Source: Pseudobdellovibrionaceae bacterium
GTDB taxonomy: Bacteria > Bdellovibrionota > Bdellovibrionia > Bdellovibrionales > Bdellovibrionaceae
Assembly (NCBI GenBank): GCA_016719575.1
Contig: JADJYV010000013.1
Location: forward strand, 1,674,001 to 1,738,000
Reading direction: 5' to 3'
Length of the DNA: 64,000 bases
Of this stretch, positions 57,412 to 64,000 are shown piece by piece. A program made the position numbers and the translations under genes. Within the stretch, counting starts at the first letter, position 1, and every line of letters begins with the position of its first letter. The notes beneath the pieces were generated by a model. The model was not told where the DNA came from, searched no databases, and saw only the letters and a program-made list of their open reading frames with translations.

Positions 57412-58491
57412 ATGTTTTCAAAACTTGCTGACGTTGAATCGCGATATGAACAGGTAAATTTGCAATTGCAAAGGCCTGATATTGCTGCCGATCAGAAGCA
57501 ATATCGGGCTTATATGAAAGAGCTGGCAGATTTAGAGAAGATCGTCTTGGTCTACCGAGAGTACAGAACCAAAAGCAACAATTTAAAGGCGAGCAAAGAG
57601 CTTCTAACCGCGGAGCAAGATCAGGAGATGAGGGAGCTTATTCGCGAAGAGCTTAAAGAGCTTGAAGCGGACGTCCCGGCCCTTGAAGCAAGGCTCAAAA
57701 TATTATTGATTCCTAAAGATCCTAACGATGACAAGAATATCATATTGGAAATACGTGCAGGCGCGGGCGGCGATGAAGCCTCCCTTTTCGCGGACGAATT
57801 GTTTCGTGCTTACGCACATTATGCGAGTTCTCAAGGCTGGAAAGTTGAGATGCTTTCTTACTCAGAGGGGAATGTAGGCGGCGCTAAAGAGGTGATAGCC
57901 TCTGTTTCTGGCGAGTCTGTTTTCAGCAAATTAAAATATGAATCTGGGGTTCATCGCGTTCAACGAGTCCCCAAAACCGAGGCCGCCGGGCGAATTCATA
58001 CTTCGACAGTGACGGTTGCGGTGATTCCTGAAGTCGAAATCAATGAAGTTAAGATAAACATGAACGAAATTCGAATTGAGACAATGCGATCCCAAGGCTC
58101 GGGCGGTCAGTCGGTAAACAGAACAGAGTCAGCAGTTCGAGTTGTGCATTTGCCAACGGGAATTGATGTGAAGTGCCAAGAGGGAAAGTCTCAATCGTCC
58201 AATAGAGAGCGAGCCTTTCAGATTCTTTATGCGAAACTCCAACAAATCGAAGACGAAAAGAATCGCAAAGAAGCTTCTGACGCGCGTTTAGAGCAAATTG
58301 GAACAGGAGATCGTTCTGAGAGAATTCGTACATACAACTTTCCGCAAACGCGAATTACGGATCATCGCATTGGTCTCACAATTCATCAGTTAGACCAGGT
58401 CATGAGTGGCTCTTTTGAGTTGCTGATTGACCCACTCATTGCTAACTTTCAAGCAGAGGCATTAAAACAACAAACCTCTGCGGGACAATGA
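57412..58491 (+). CDS. prfA: Peptide chain release factor 1
   Basis: Reads UAA/UAG. The stop-codon PxT motif is [14 protein letters not shown] (Pro187-Thr189), and the peptidyl hydrolysis GGQ is at 231-233 in [17 protein letters not shown]. The PxT (not SPF) marks RF1. The 359-residue length is standard. It overlaps prmC, whose product methylates the GGQ glutamine, by a 4-bp ATGA junction, so the pair is functionally matched. Confidence 0.97.
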   Translation: MFSKLADVESRYEQVNLQLQRPDIAADQKQYRAYMKELADLEKIVLVYREYRTKSNNLKASKELLTAEQDQEMRELIREELKELEADVPALEARLKILLIPKDPNDDKNIILEIRAGAGGDEASLFADELFRAYAHYASSQGWKVEMLSYSEGNVGGAKEVIASVSGESVFSKLKYESGVHRVQRVPKTEAAGRIHTSTVTVAVIPEVEINEVKINMNEIRIETMRSQGSGGQSVNRTESAVRVVHLPTGIDVKCQEGKSQSSNRERAFQILYAKLQQIEDEKNRKEASDARLEQIGTGDRSERIRTYNFPQTRITDHRIGLTIHQLDQVMSGSFELLIDPLIANFQAEALKQQTSAGQ

Positions 58492-59348
58492 AGTTAAAAG
58501 AAGTTTTAGAAAAAACCACTCAGTTTTTTAAAGATAAAAATCTTGATTCGCCTCGTTTGGACGCTGAACTTTTATTGGCCTTTGGCTTAAAGCTTGAGCG
58601 AATTCAGCTTTACCTTAAATTCGATCAACCTTTATCAGAAGAAGAAATGAATTGTTGTCGCGAGCTGGTTCGTCGCCGAGCGACGGGCGAGCCCATCGCT
58701 TACATTTTGGGGAGAAAAGACTTTTTTGGTTATACTTTTAAAGTAACCCCAGCAGTTTTGATTCCTCGACCCGAAACAGAGCATCTAGTCGAGGCATCTT
58801 TAGAGTGGGCAACGAGCCAAAACCCAGAAAAGCCTTTCAATATTTTAGATTTAGGGACAGGCTCTGGTTGCATCGGACTGACGCTTTTAAAAAAATTGCC
58901 AAACAGTCATCTTCTGGCTGTAGATATATCTGAATCGGCAATTCAAATTGCAAAAGAAAATGCAGAAGCACTCAACGTTGCGGAGCGTGTTCGTTTTGTG
59001 TGCGCTGATGCTGGTTGTTTAGACATAGATATTCCTAAAATTGATATTCTTGTCGCCAATCCGCCCTATATAGCTGAGGGCGATCATGATTTAGAAGAAA
59101 ACGTAAAGAAATTCGAGCCCGAAAGTGCTCTCTTTGCTGTTGAAAATGGATTAGGGTTTTTACGAAGTTGGTCGAAAAAATTTGTTCCGTTTTTAAGTGA
59201 TAAGGCAATTGTTTTGATGGAAATGGGCATGAACCAAGGCGCAGAGATGAAAGAATACTTTAGGGATTTAGACGCATTTTCAAAAGTAGATGTGATCAAA
59301 GATTTGGCGAGTCTTGATCGTGTAATTAGAGGAGTAAAAAATGGATAA
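58488..59348 (+). CDS. prmC: Release factor glutamine methyltransferase PrmC
   Basis: SAM-dependent N5-glutamine methyltransferase acting on release factors. An N-terminal helical domain ([14 protein letters not shown]) precedes the SAM fold with [13 protein letters not shown] and the catalytic NPPY in [12 protein letters not shown]. At 286 residues length is typical. It overlaps prfA and, by 8 bp, murA. Confidence 0.96.
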   Translation: MKLKEVLEKTTQFFKDKNLDSPRLDAELLLAFGLKLERIQLYLKFDQPLSEEEMNCCRELVRRRATGEPIAYILGRKDFFGYTFKVTPAVLIPRPETEHLVEASLEWATSQNPEKPFNILDLGTGSGCIGLTLLKKLPNSHLLAVDISESAIQIAKENAEALNVAERVRFVCADAGCLDIDIPKIDILVANPPYIAEGDHDLEENVKKFEPESALFAVENGLGFLRSWSKKFVPFLSDKAIVLMEMGMNQGAEMKEYFRDLDAFSKVDVIKDLASLDRVIRGVKNG

Positions 59349-60594
59349 AATGTTAGTGACGGGTGGCCTATCTCTTCGCGGAACAGTGCAAACGAGTGGC
59401 GCAAAAAATGCCGCCCTGCCAATTCTTTTTTCGACTTTGCTTGCGGATGGGGAGCACGTTTTTAGAAATGTTCCTGATCTGAAAGACATTGAATCAACCG
59501 CAAAACTGCTTGAAAGCCTGGGCTGTGAAACTCGGAGAGAGGGAGATGTTTTTCGAGTCAAAGTTAACAAGCTCAAATCGATAGAAGCCCATTACGATCT
59601 TGTACGAAAGATGCGGGCGAGTATTTTATGTCTAGGGCCGATTCTTTCTAAATATGGAGAGGCCGTTGTTTCTATGCCTGGTGGCTGCGCGATTGGAACG
59701 CGCCCGATTGATTTGCACTTAGAAGGGATGAAAGCTCTCGGAGCAGAAATTACTCTCAAGGAGGGCTATGTTCATGCGGCGGCAAAGCGCCTTGTTGGCG
59801 GAACAATACTTTTTGAAACCTGCACGGTGGGAGGGACCGAAAATGTCATGATGGCAGCCACCCTCGCCTCCGGAAAAACAATTCTAGAAAATGCAGCGAA
59901 AGAGCCGGAAATTGTAGATCTTGCGGAGTACCTCATAAAAATGGGGGCAAAAATTTCGGGCCACGGTACAAGCATAATTACCATCGAAGGTGTTGATCAG
60001 TTGCGACCATCTGAGCACACAATCATGGCAGACCGAATCGAAGCCGGAACTTTGCTTATTGCAGGAGCGATCACAAAAGGAGAAGTGACTGTTGAGAAAT
60101 GTAGGCCACAGCACTTGGAGGCATTGATATTAAAAATGAGAGAGGCCGGATTCAAAATTGAAACAGAAAAAACAGCGATGACGGTGTTTAAAGCTAGCGC
60201 CTGGGATGCTGTTGATATTACCACTGCTCCCCACCCGCTTTTTCCCACGGACCTTCAAGCGCAATTTATGGCCCTCATGAGTGTCGCAAACGGCACGAGT
60301 GTTATTTCTGAAACAATTTTTGAAAACCGATTTATGCACGTCAACGAATTGATTCGACTGGGGGCAGACATCACGCCTAAGACACGAGTAGCCGTAGTTC
60401 GTGGAAAGCCAGATGGATTGACGGCAGCGCCAGTAATGGCAACAGATCTCCGGGCAAGTGCTTCGTTGGTGCTTGCGGGACTTGTGGCTAAGGGAGAAAC
60501 TATGGTCAATCGAATCTATCATTTGGATCGAGGCTATGAAAATCTCGAAGCTAAACTTTCGAGCCTAGGCGCAAAAATTAGAAGATCAGAATAA
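59341..60594 (+). CDS. murA: UDP-N-acetylglucosamine 1-carboxyvinyltransferase
   Basis: First committed step of peptidoglycan precursor synthesis. The enolpyruvyl transferase fold shows SGAKNAALPIL at the N-terminus and the active-site cysteine Cys116 in MPGGCAIGTRPIDLHLEG (fosfomycin-sensitive form). Repeated EPSP-synthase-like halves continue to MVNRIYHLDRGYENLEAKL. The 417-residue length is standard. It is the last gene of the prfA-prmC-murA run. Confidence 0.97.
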   Translation: MDKMLVTGGLSLRGTVQTSGAKNAALPILFSTLLADGEHVFRNVPDLKDIESTAKLLESLGCETRREGDVFRVKVNKLKSIEAHYDLVRKMRASILCLGPILSKYGEAVVSMPGGCAIGTRPIDLHLEGMKALGAEITLKEGYVHAAAKRLVGGTILFETCTVGGTENVMMAATLASGKTILENAAKEPEIVDLAEYLIKMGAKISGHGTSIITIEGVDQLRPSEHTIMADRIEAGTLLIAGAITKGEVTVEKCRPQHLEALILKMREAGFKIETEKTAMTVFKASAWDAVDITTAPHPLFPTDLQAQFMALMSVANGTSVISETIFENRFMHVNELIRLGADITPKTRVAVVRGKPDGLTAAPVMATDLRASASLVLAGLVAKGETMVNRIYHLDRGYENLEAKLSSLGAKIRRSE

Positions 60595-60614
60595 AAATAG
60601 TCCGATTAAAAAAG

Positions 60615-60653
60615 AAAAAGCCTCGTTGGGAGGGGGTCCGTCCGAGGCTTTTT
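60615..60653 (+). terminator. Intrinsic terminator after murA
   Basis: Stem AAAAAGCCTCG/CGAGGCTTTTT with a 17-nt G-rich loop, about 20 bp past the murA stop. A second, T-less hairpin follows at 60665-60697. Confidence 0.88.
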
Positions 60654-60664
60654 AAGAACAAAAA

Positions 60665-60697
60665 ATGTTTCGGTCCGGAGGGGATGGACCAAAACAT
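60665..60697. other. Second hairpin downstream of murA
   Basis: Arms ATGTTTCGGTCC and GGACCAAAACAT with one mismatch, loop GGAGGGGAT, 12 bp after the first terminator. It lacks a T run. Both hairpins carry a G-rich loop (GGAGGGG type), hinting at a small structured RNA or a backup stop. Confidence 0.5.
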
Positions 60698-60753
60698 CTG
60701 ATCATAAGAGATTATTTTCTAACCTCAATATTATCGTTAACTAACCTAATCAT

Positions 60754-60948
60754 CTAGTTGTGACCCGTGCCAACAGAACCAGGGAGGGGGTCCTTGATGC
60801 TTGATGGTTTTACCACAGGTCCAACAAGATGCTTATTTTTAAAATCAATTGGGCTATAAACAGGATTCGTAACATTCGCGGCGCGAGAGACAACAGAAAC
60901 AGCAAGAACCAACATAATGTACACTGCGATAAGTGCGTTGCGAATCAT
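60754..60948 (-). CDS. Small secreted peptide, function unknown
   Basis: 64 residues from ATG 60948 with GGGG 5-8 nt upstream. A hydrophobic segment (about 6-22, LIAVYIMLVLAVSVVS) ending in SRAA is a signal peptide, giving a mature peptide of about 40 residues, rich in Pro, Val, Lys and Asn (NVTNPVYSPIDFKNKH). No motif known. It is divergent from the large TPR gene and shares the 60949-61196 region. Confidence 0.6.
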   Translation of the reverse strand: MIRNALIAVYIMLVLAVSVVSRAANVTNPVYSPIDFKNKHLVGPVVKPSSIKDPLPGSVGTGHN

Positions 60949-61196
60949 CTTTTCCCCACTTGAGAGAACACCTTAAGCAACTCTCGTGCCAGCTAGAAAT
61001 TTTCTTCAAAGTGCGTTGGACCACGTTTGAGGTGCTTTTTTGGTTTAGCGAGAGCGAATAAGTAATTCCAAAATGGGTTCAAGTGATTCCAAACTGGGAC
61101 CAATGTCTTGTTTGCAAAGGACCTTTGTCGGGACCTGGGTGTGATAGATAACAGAAGATATCCGAGATTAGAAAAGAACAATATAATCAGATATCT
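60949..61196. promoter_or_regulatory. Divergent control region with phased repeat
   Basis: 248 bp between the small secreted peptide (leftward) and the large TPR gene (rightward). It holds a 13-bp direct repeat at 61065-61077 and 61086-61098. No confident -35/-10 pair could be picked. AT content is high at 61167-61196. Confidence 0.5.
61065..61098. repeat. Phased 13-bp direct repeat (operator-like)
   Basis: ATTCCAAAATGGG at 61065-61077 and ATTCCAAACTGGG at 61086-61098 differ in one base and start 21 bp apart, two helical turns. Each contains a CCA-N3-TGG dyad, so dimers could bind on the same face of DNA. Confidence 0.6.
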
Positions 61197-64000
61197 ATGT
61201 CAAAAAATGAGATTCTTTGGATAGTAAAAACATCATCGGGCCAAGTGAGGGGCCCTTACAGTACAGACTCTCTTTTGCGTTTGATTACAGAGGGTGTGTT
61301 TTCTGGAACAGAGTTCGTTTCTCGTTATCCAGGGGGGCAGTGGACGTTACTTTCTCAGGAGCCGCAGTTTTACGACAAACTCATTGAAGTCTTAGAGAAA
61401 TTCGTCGAAGAGGTGCCGGCGAAGAAAAACTTTGAAGATGAGGAAACCGATATTGGATCTATTCCCCATCATTTAAAAAAGCCAACAAGCCAATCGCAGA
61501 GGCCAATACTAGAGAGAGCGGCAGCGAAGGGGTCTGCGACAACGACAAAGTCACAACCGGCAATGATGAGTGGAACCTCGTCTCAAGCCACGCCGGGAGC
61601 TGTGATTGAACTGAAAAATATCGAGAAGGTTCAAAAACAAGAATTTATAAAAACCGCTAAAGTGCCGGTAATACTCATTTTGATCGCCCTATTGCTCACA
61701 GTGTATGTTCTGACAAGTGATAGTGAGGCAGAAGGCGATAAGATTAGTTTGATTTCTCCAAGCAAAGGCGCGGCCGCGATGAGCGACGCTCAAGTAAAAC
61801 AGAAGTTAGCAGCGGCCGTTCGCGCACTTGAGGCAGACACCAGCGAGTCTTATTTAGAAGCACAAAACAATTTGGTTGCCGTCGTTGAAGGGGCTCCCTC
61901 AAATCTTGAAGTGCGCGGGCTTTTGTGTTTGGTGTATAAGCTGCTTTGGCCATATGCAAGACAGGATGCGAATGACATCCGAGTTATTTCAAGTGTTACT
62001 CAGTCGACGCGTTCGTTGGATGCGGTTGGTCCCTACGGTAGCACCTGTGAAATTGTAAACCTACAAACCGCAGGTCACTACAAGGAAGCTCGCGGGGTTG
62101 TTGAATCTGCGCTTGAAAACGCAGGACGATCAAGCCTACTCCCTATTTTGTATTATTTTAAGGGAGAAATTTTAGAGGCAGATAAGAACTATCCAGATTC
62201 TTTTCAATACTATCAAAAGGCTTCCCAACTTTGGGAGACCTGGCTTCGAGCAAAGATTTCTTTAGGTGTCATGTCCTCCGCGCAGGGCAAAGGACCCGAG
62301 GCGGCGCAGTTTTTTCGTGAGGTTATACAAAAAAGCTCCGAGCATCGAGAAGCAAAAATTCATTTAGGCATTCTTGAAGAAAAGGCTTTCAAAAATGGAG
62401 AGAACGCATTTAAGCTTCTAAAATCCGCAATGGATTCGCAGAGCCGCGTGCCGAGAGCCCTCGAATCTGAAGGTGCTTATGTTCTTGCAGAGTTATACTT
62501 GAGTAAAAACGAGAAGAGTTCGGCCCTCAAGATGGCAAAGAGAGCCTACGAGCGCAGTCCGAATAATCCAAAATACAAACAACTTGTGATCCGCCTTGGG
62601 GGTAGTGATAAGGTTCAGGGAAAAAGGGGCCACAGTGAAATGATGTTTATTGGTGATCAGTATGCGCGTTCTGGGGACTGTCTTGCCGCGCAGGCAGAAT
62701 ATAAGGCCGCCTTTGAGCTGGATCGGAGCAATGGCACGGCAGCAGTAAAAGCGGCGAAGTGTTTGTGGGTATTGAATCAAACATACGAGGCGATCGAGTG
62801 GCTAACAAAAGCGATAAAGGCGGAACCGAAATTAATTACTGCTTATGTTTTACAAGCTGATTATATGTCTCAGCGGTACAATTTTTCTGGTGCAACGGTC
62901 GCACTGACAAATGCTGGACGAGTTTCGCCAAATAATTATGAAGTTTTGCGAGGAATGGCACTCATAGAGTTTCGGCGTAACAATATGCAGGGCGCGGTGA
63001 ATTTCGCGCAGCGGGCTTTGCGCTCTTATGATGCGGACATTGAGACTTATACTCTTCTTGCAAAAGCAAGCGCGAGTCTTTATACGACGACGGTCGCAAT
63101 TGGAAAGAAAGAGGCAGAGATCCGAGACGCCTATCAGCGAGATGCTCTTAGGTATGCGACCAAAGCCGTAGAGCTCGATGCCACAAGTTCAGATGCACAA
63201 ATTACGTATGCAAAAGTGTTGGCGCAAATTAATGGAGTTGATTCGGGGATCAATTATATGAACGAATTGATCAAGAAATATTCCTACGCTCATGATTATA
63301 GAGTAGCGCTAGCAGAAATTTATCGAAGCGAGGAGCGGCATAAGCAAGCGAAAGAATACTATTTGCAGGTCTCCGAGGCGGATCCAAAAAACAAAAAGGC
63401 TTTAATTGGTCTTGGTGAATCTTACAAGGCGATGGGTCTTGTTGATCAGGCCCTTAAAGCTTTTTTAACAGCAGCGGTGCTTGACCCATCAGACGGAGAA
63501 GCTCTTTTTCAAGCCGGGCGATTATATTTAGAGAGCGGAAAGCCCGGGGACCTAGATTTGGCAATTAAACAATTCAAGAGAGTGCAAAATATAAACCCTT
63601 ATTTTCCTCGGGCGAATTACTATATTGGTAAGGCGGCGTCTCTCTCGGGAAATTTTAATTTGGCTCTTGAGGCCATAAAACGCGAAAAACAAGACAACCC
63701 AAATCTTGCGGACAGCTATCAACTGGCGGCAGAAATTTATGCTGCAAAAAGACAATATTCAGAATGTGCTGCCGAGTACTCATCTGCAATGAAGCTTCGC
63801 TCGCCCAGCGCAGAAATCTATGTTAAAGCTGCCCAGTGTTATCGCCAGTCGGGATCCATCGATGTCGCACAAGACTTATTAACGATGGCGTCTTCCCGTG
63901 AATCTGGCTACGCCGACATATATAAAGAGCAAGGGGCAATTTATGAAATCAAAGGTGACATTCGGGCGGCCGTGCAATCATATAATAAGTACTTAGGCCT
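61197..64000 (+). CDS. Large TPR-repeat protein with GYF-like N-terminus and one membrane helix (cut by window edge)
   Basis: The frame opens at ATG 61197 and stays open for 934 codons to the edge. Residues 7-65 resemble a GYF_2 domain (SSGQVRGPYSTDSLLRLITEG; GGQWTLLSQEPQFYD). An acidic/Ser/Thr linker follows, then a transmembrane helix (about 159-176, VPVILILIALLLTVYVL). From about 195 onward tandem TPR-like repeats run to the edge (NEVLRG- and AxKxAVELD-like units; ALKAFLTAAVLDPSDGEA; EYSSAMKLRSPSAEIYVKAA). Likely a cytoplasmic GYF, one TM and a periplasmic TPR solenoid. The 3' end is missing. Confidence 0.82.
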   Translation, partial: MSKNEILWIVKTSSGQVRGPYSTDSLLRLITEGVFSGTEFVSRYPGGQWTLLSQEPQFYDKLIEVLEKFVEEVPAKKNFEDEETDIGSIPHHLKKPTSQSQRPILERAAAKGSATTTKSQPAMMSGTSSQATPGAVIELKNIEKVQKQEFIKTAKVPVILILIALLLTVYVLTSDSEAEGDKISLISPSKGAAAMSDAQVKQKLAAAVRALEADTSESYLEAQNNLVAVVEGAPSNLEVRGLLCLVYKLLWPYARQDANDIRVISSVTQSTRSLDAVGPYGSTCEIVNLQTAGHYKEARGVVESALENAGRSSLLPILYYFKGEILEADKNYPDSFQYYQKASQLWETWLRAKISLGVMSSAQGKGPEAAQFFREVIQKSSEHREAKIHLGILEEKAFKNGENAFKLLKSAMDSQSRVPRALESEGAYVLAELYLSKNEKSSALKMAKRAYERSPNNPKYKQLVIRLGGSDKVQGKRGHSEMMFIGDQYARSGDCLAAQAEYKAAFELDRSNGTAAVKAAKCLWVLNQTYEAIEWLTKAIKAEPKLITAYVLQADYMSQRYNFSGATVALTNAGRVSPNNYEVLRGMALIEFRRNNMQGAVNFAQRALRSYDADIETYTLLAKASASLYTTTVAIGKKEAEIRDAYQRDALRYATKAVELDATSSDAQITYAKVLAQINGVDSGINYMNELIKKYSYAHDYRVALAEIYRSEERHKQAKEYYLQVSEADPKNKKALIGLGESYKAMGLVDQALKAFLTAAVLDPSDGEALFQAGRLYLESGKPGDLDLAIKQFKRVQNINPYFPRANYYIGKAASLSGNFNLALEAIKREKQDNPNLADSYQLAAEIYAAKRQYSECAAEYSSAMKLRSPSAEIYVKAAQCYRQSGSIDVAQDLLTMASSRESGYADIYKEQGAIYEIKGDIRAAVQSYNKYLG

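Overview
The window is an origin-proximal chromosomal segment from a member of the Bdellovibrionota, that is, a Bdellovibrio or Pseudobdellovibrio-like bacterium. GC looks moderate to low by eye. The placement rests on four things. A 64-residue single histone-fold protein at 46021-46215 resembles the Bdellovibrio histone Bd0055. A membrane-sector ATP synthase gene group (atpZ-atpI-atpB-atpE) follows gyrA with no F1 genes. A rho gene carries an arginine/glycine-rich N-terminal extension. The dense gene order includes several conserved proteins of unknown function. I made no database comparison, so genus and species are not assigned.

Layout. 1-1545 (minus) is the rpmH-rnpA-yidD-yidC group, with yidC cut by the window edge. 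1546-1772 is the divergent control region. 1773-10594 (plus) is dnaA, then an oriC-like intergenic region with DnaA boxes and a five-fold CTA (DnaA-trio) array, then dnaN-recF-gyrB-gyrA. 10595-13025 holds a TPR lipoprotein and atpZ-atpI-atpB-atpE, ending in a strong terminator. 13103-20701 (minus) holds phosphomannomutase, pdxA, three parvulin-type chaperone genes, a DUF374 acyltransferase and etfA/etfB. 20869-24283 (plus) is sdhCAB. 24439-28007 holds a small unknown gene, a secreted subtilisin with a CUB-like tail, an alpha/beta hydrolase and a double-FHA protein. 28153-30043 is rpsF, a DUF2232 membrane gene and rplI. 30107-32909 (minus) holds queE, fis-like, dnaB and a small conserved gene. 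33014-35392 is ftsK. 35465-36915 has two secreted unknowns. 36896-40698 is lptM-like-dapF-dapA-dapB, a degenerate folK-like gene and a transaldolase-family gene. 40709-43104 has two exported unknowns. 43091-44389 is murD (minus). 44462-46215 has a membrane metallophosphoesterase and the histone. 46265-48265 is ligA (minus). 48352-52883 is gatCAB, ppx/gppA and DUF192. 53009-54745 is a LysM/polyproline envelope protein and a PilZ protein. 55102-60594 is rho, rpmE, prfA, prmC and murA. The right end has a small secreted peptide gene and a large GYF/TPR membrane protein that runs off the edge.

Functionally this is mostly housekeeping. It covers replication initiation and topology (dnaA, dnaN, recF, gyrase, dnaB, ligA, ftsK), nucleoid structure (histone, Fis-like), translation (rpmH, rpsF, rplI, rpmE, prfA/prmC, gatCAB), envelope and peptidoglycan building (yidC/yidD, the dap operon, murD, murA, parvulins, lptM) and menaquinone-linked respiration (sdhCAB, etfAB, ATP synthase Fo). 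No mobile elements, CRISPR arrays, rRNA or tRNA genes were recognised.

The points most worth following up are the histone, the textbook-like basal unwinding element at oriC, a probable pseudo-HPPK in the dap operon, an intrinsic terminator embedded in the start of a coding sequence, an ATP synthase c-subunit with a signal-peptide-like extension, a phased direct-repeat operator before the large TPR gene, and the disordered RG/GDR-rich tails on Rho and ribosomal protein S6.
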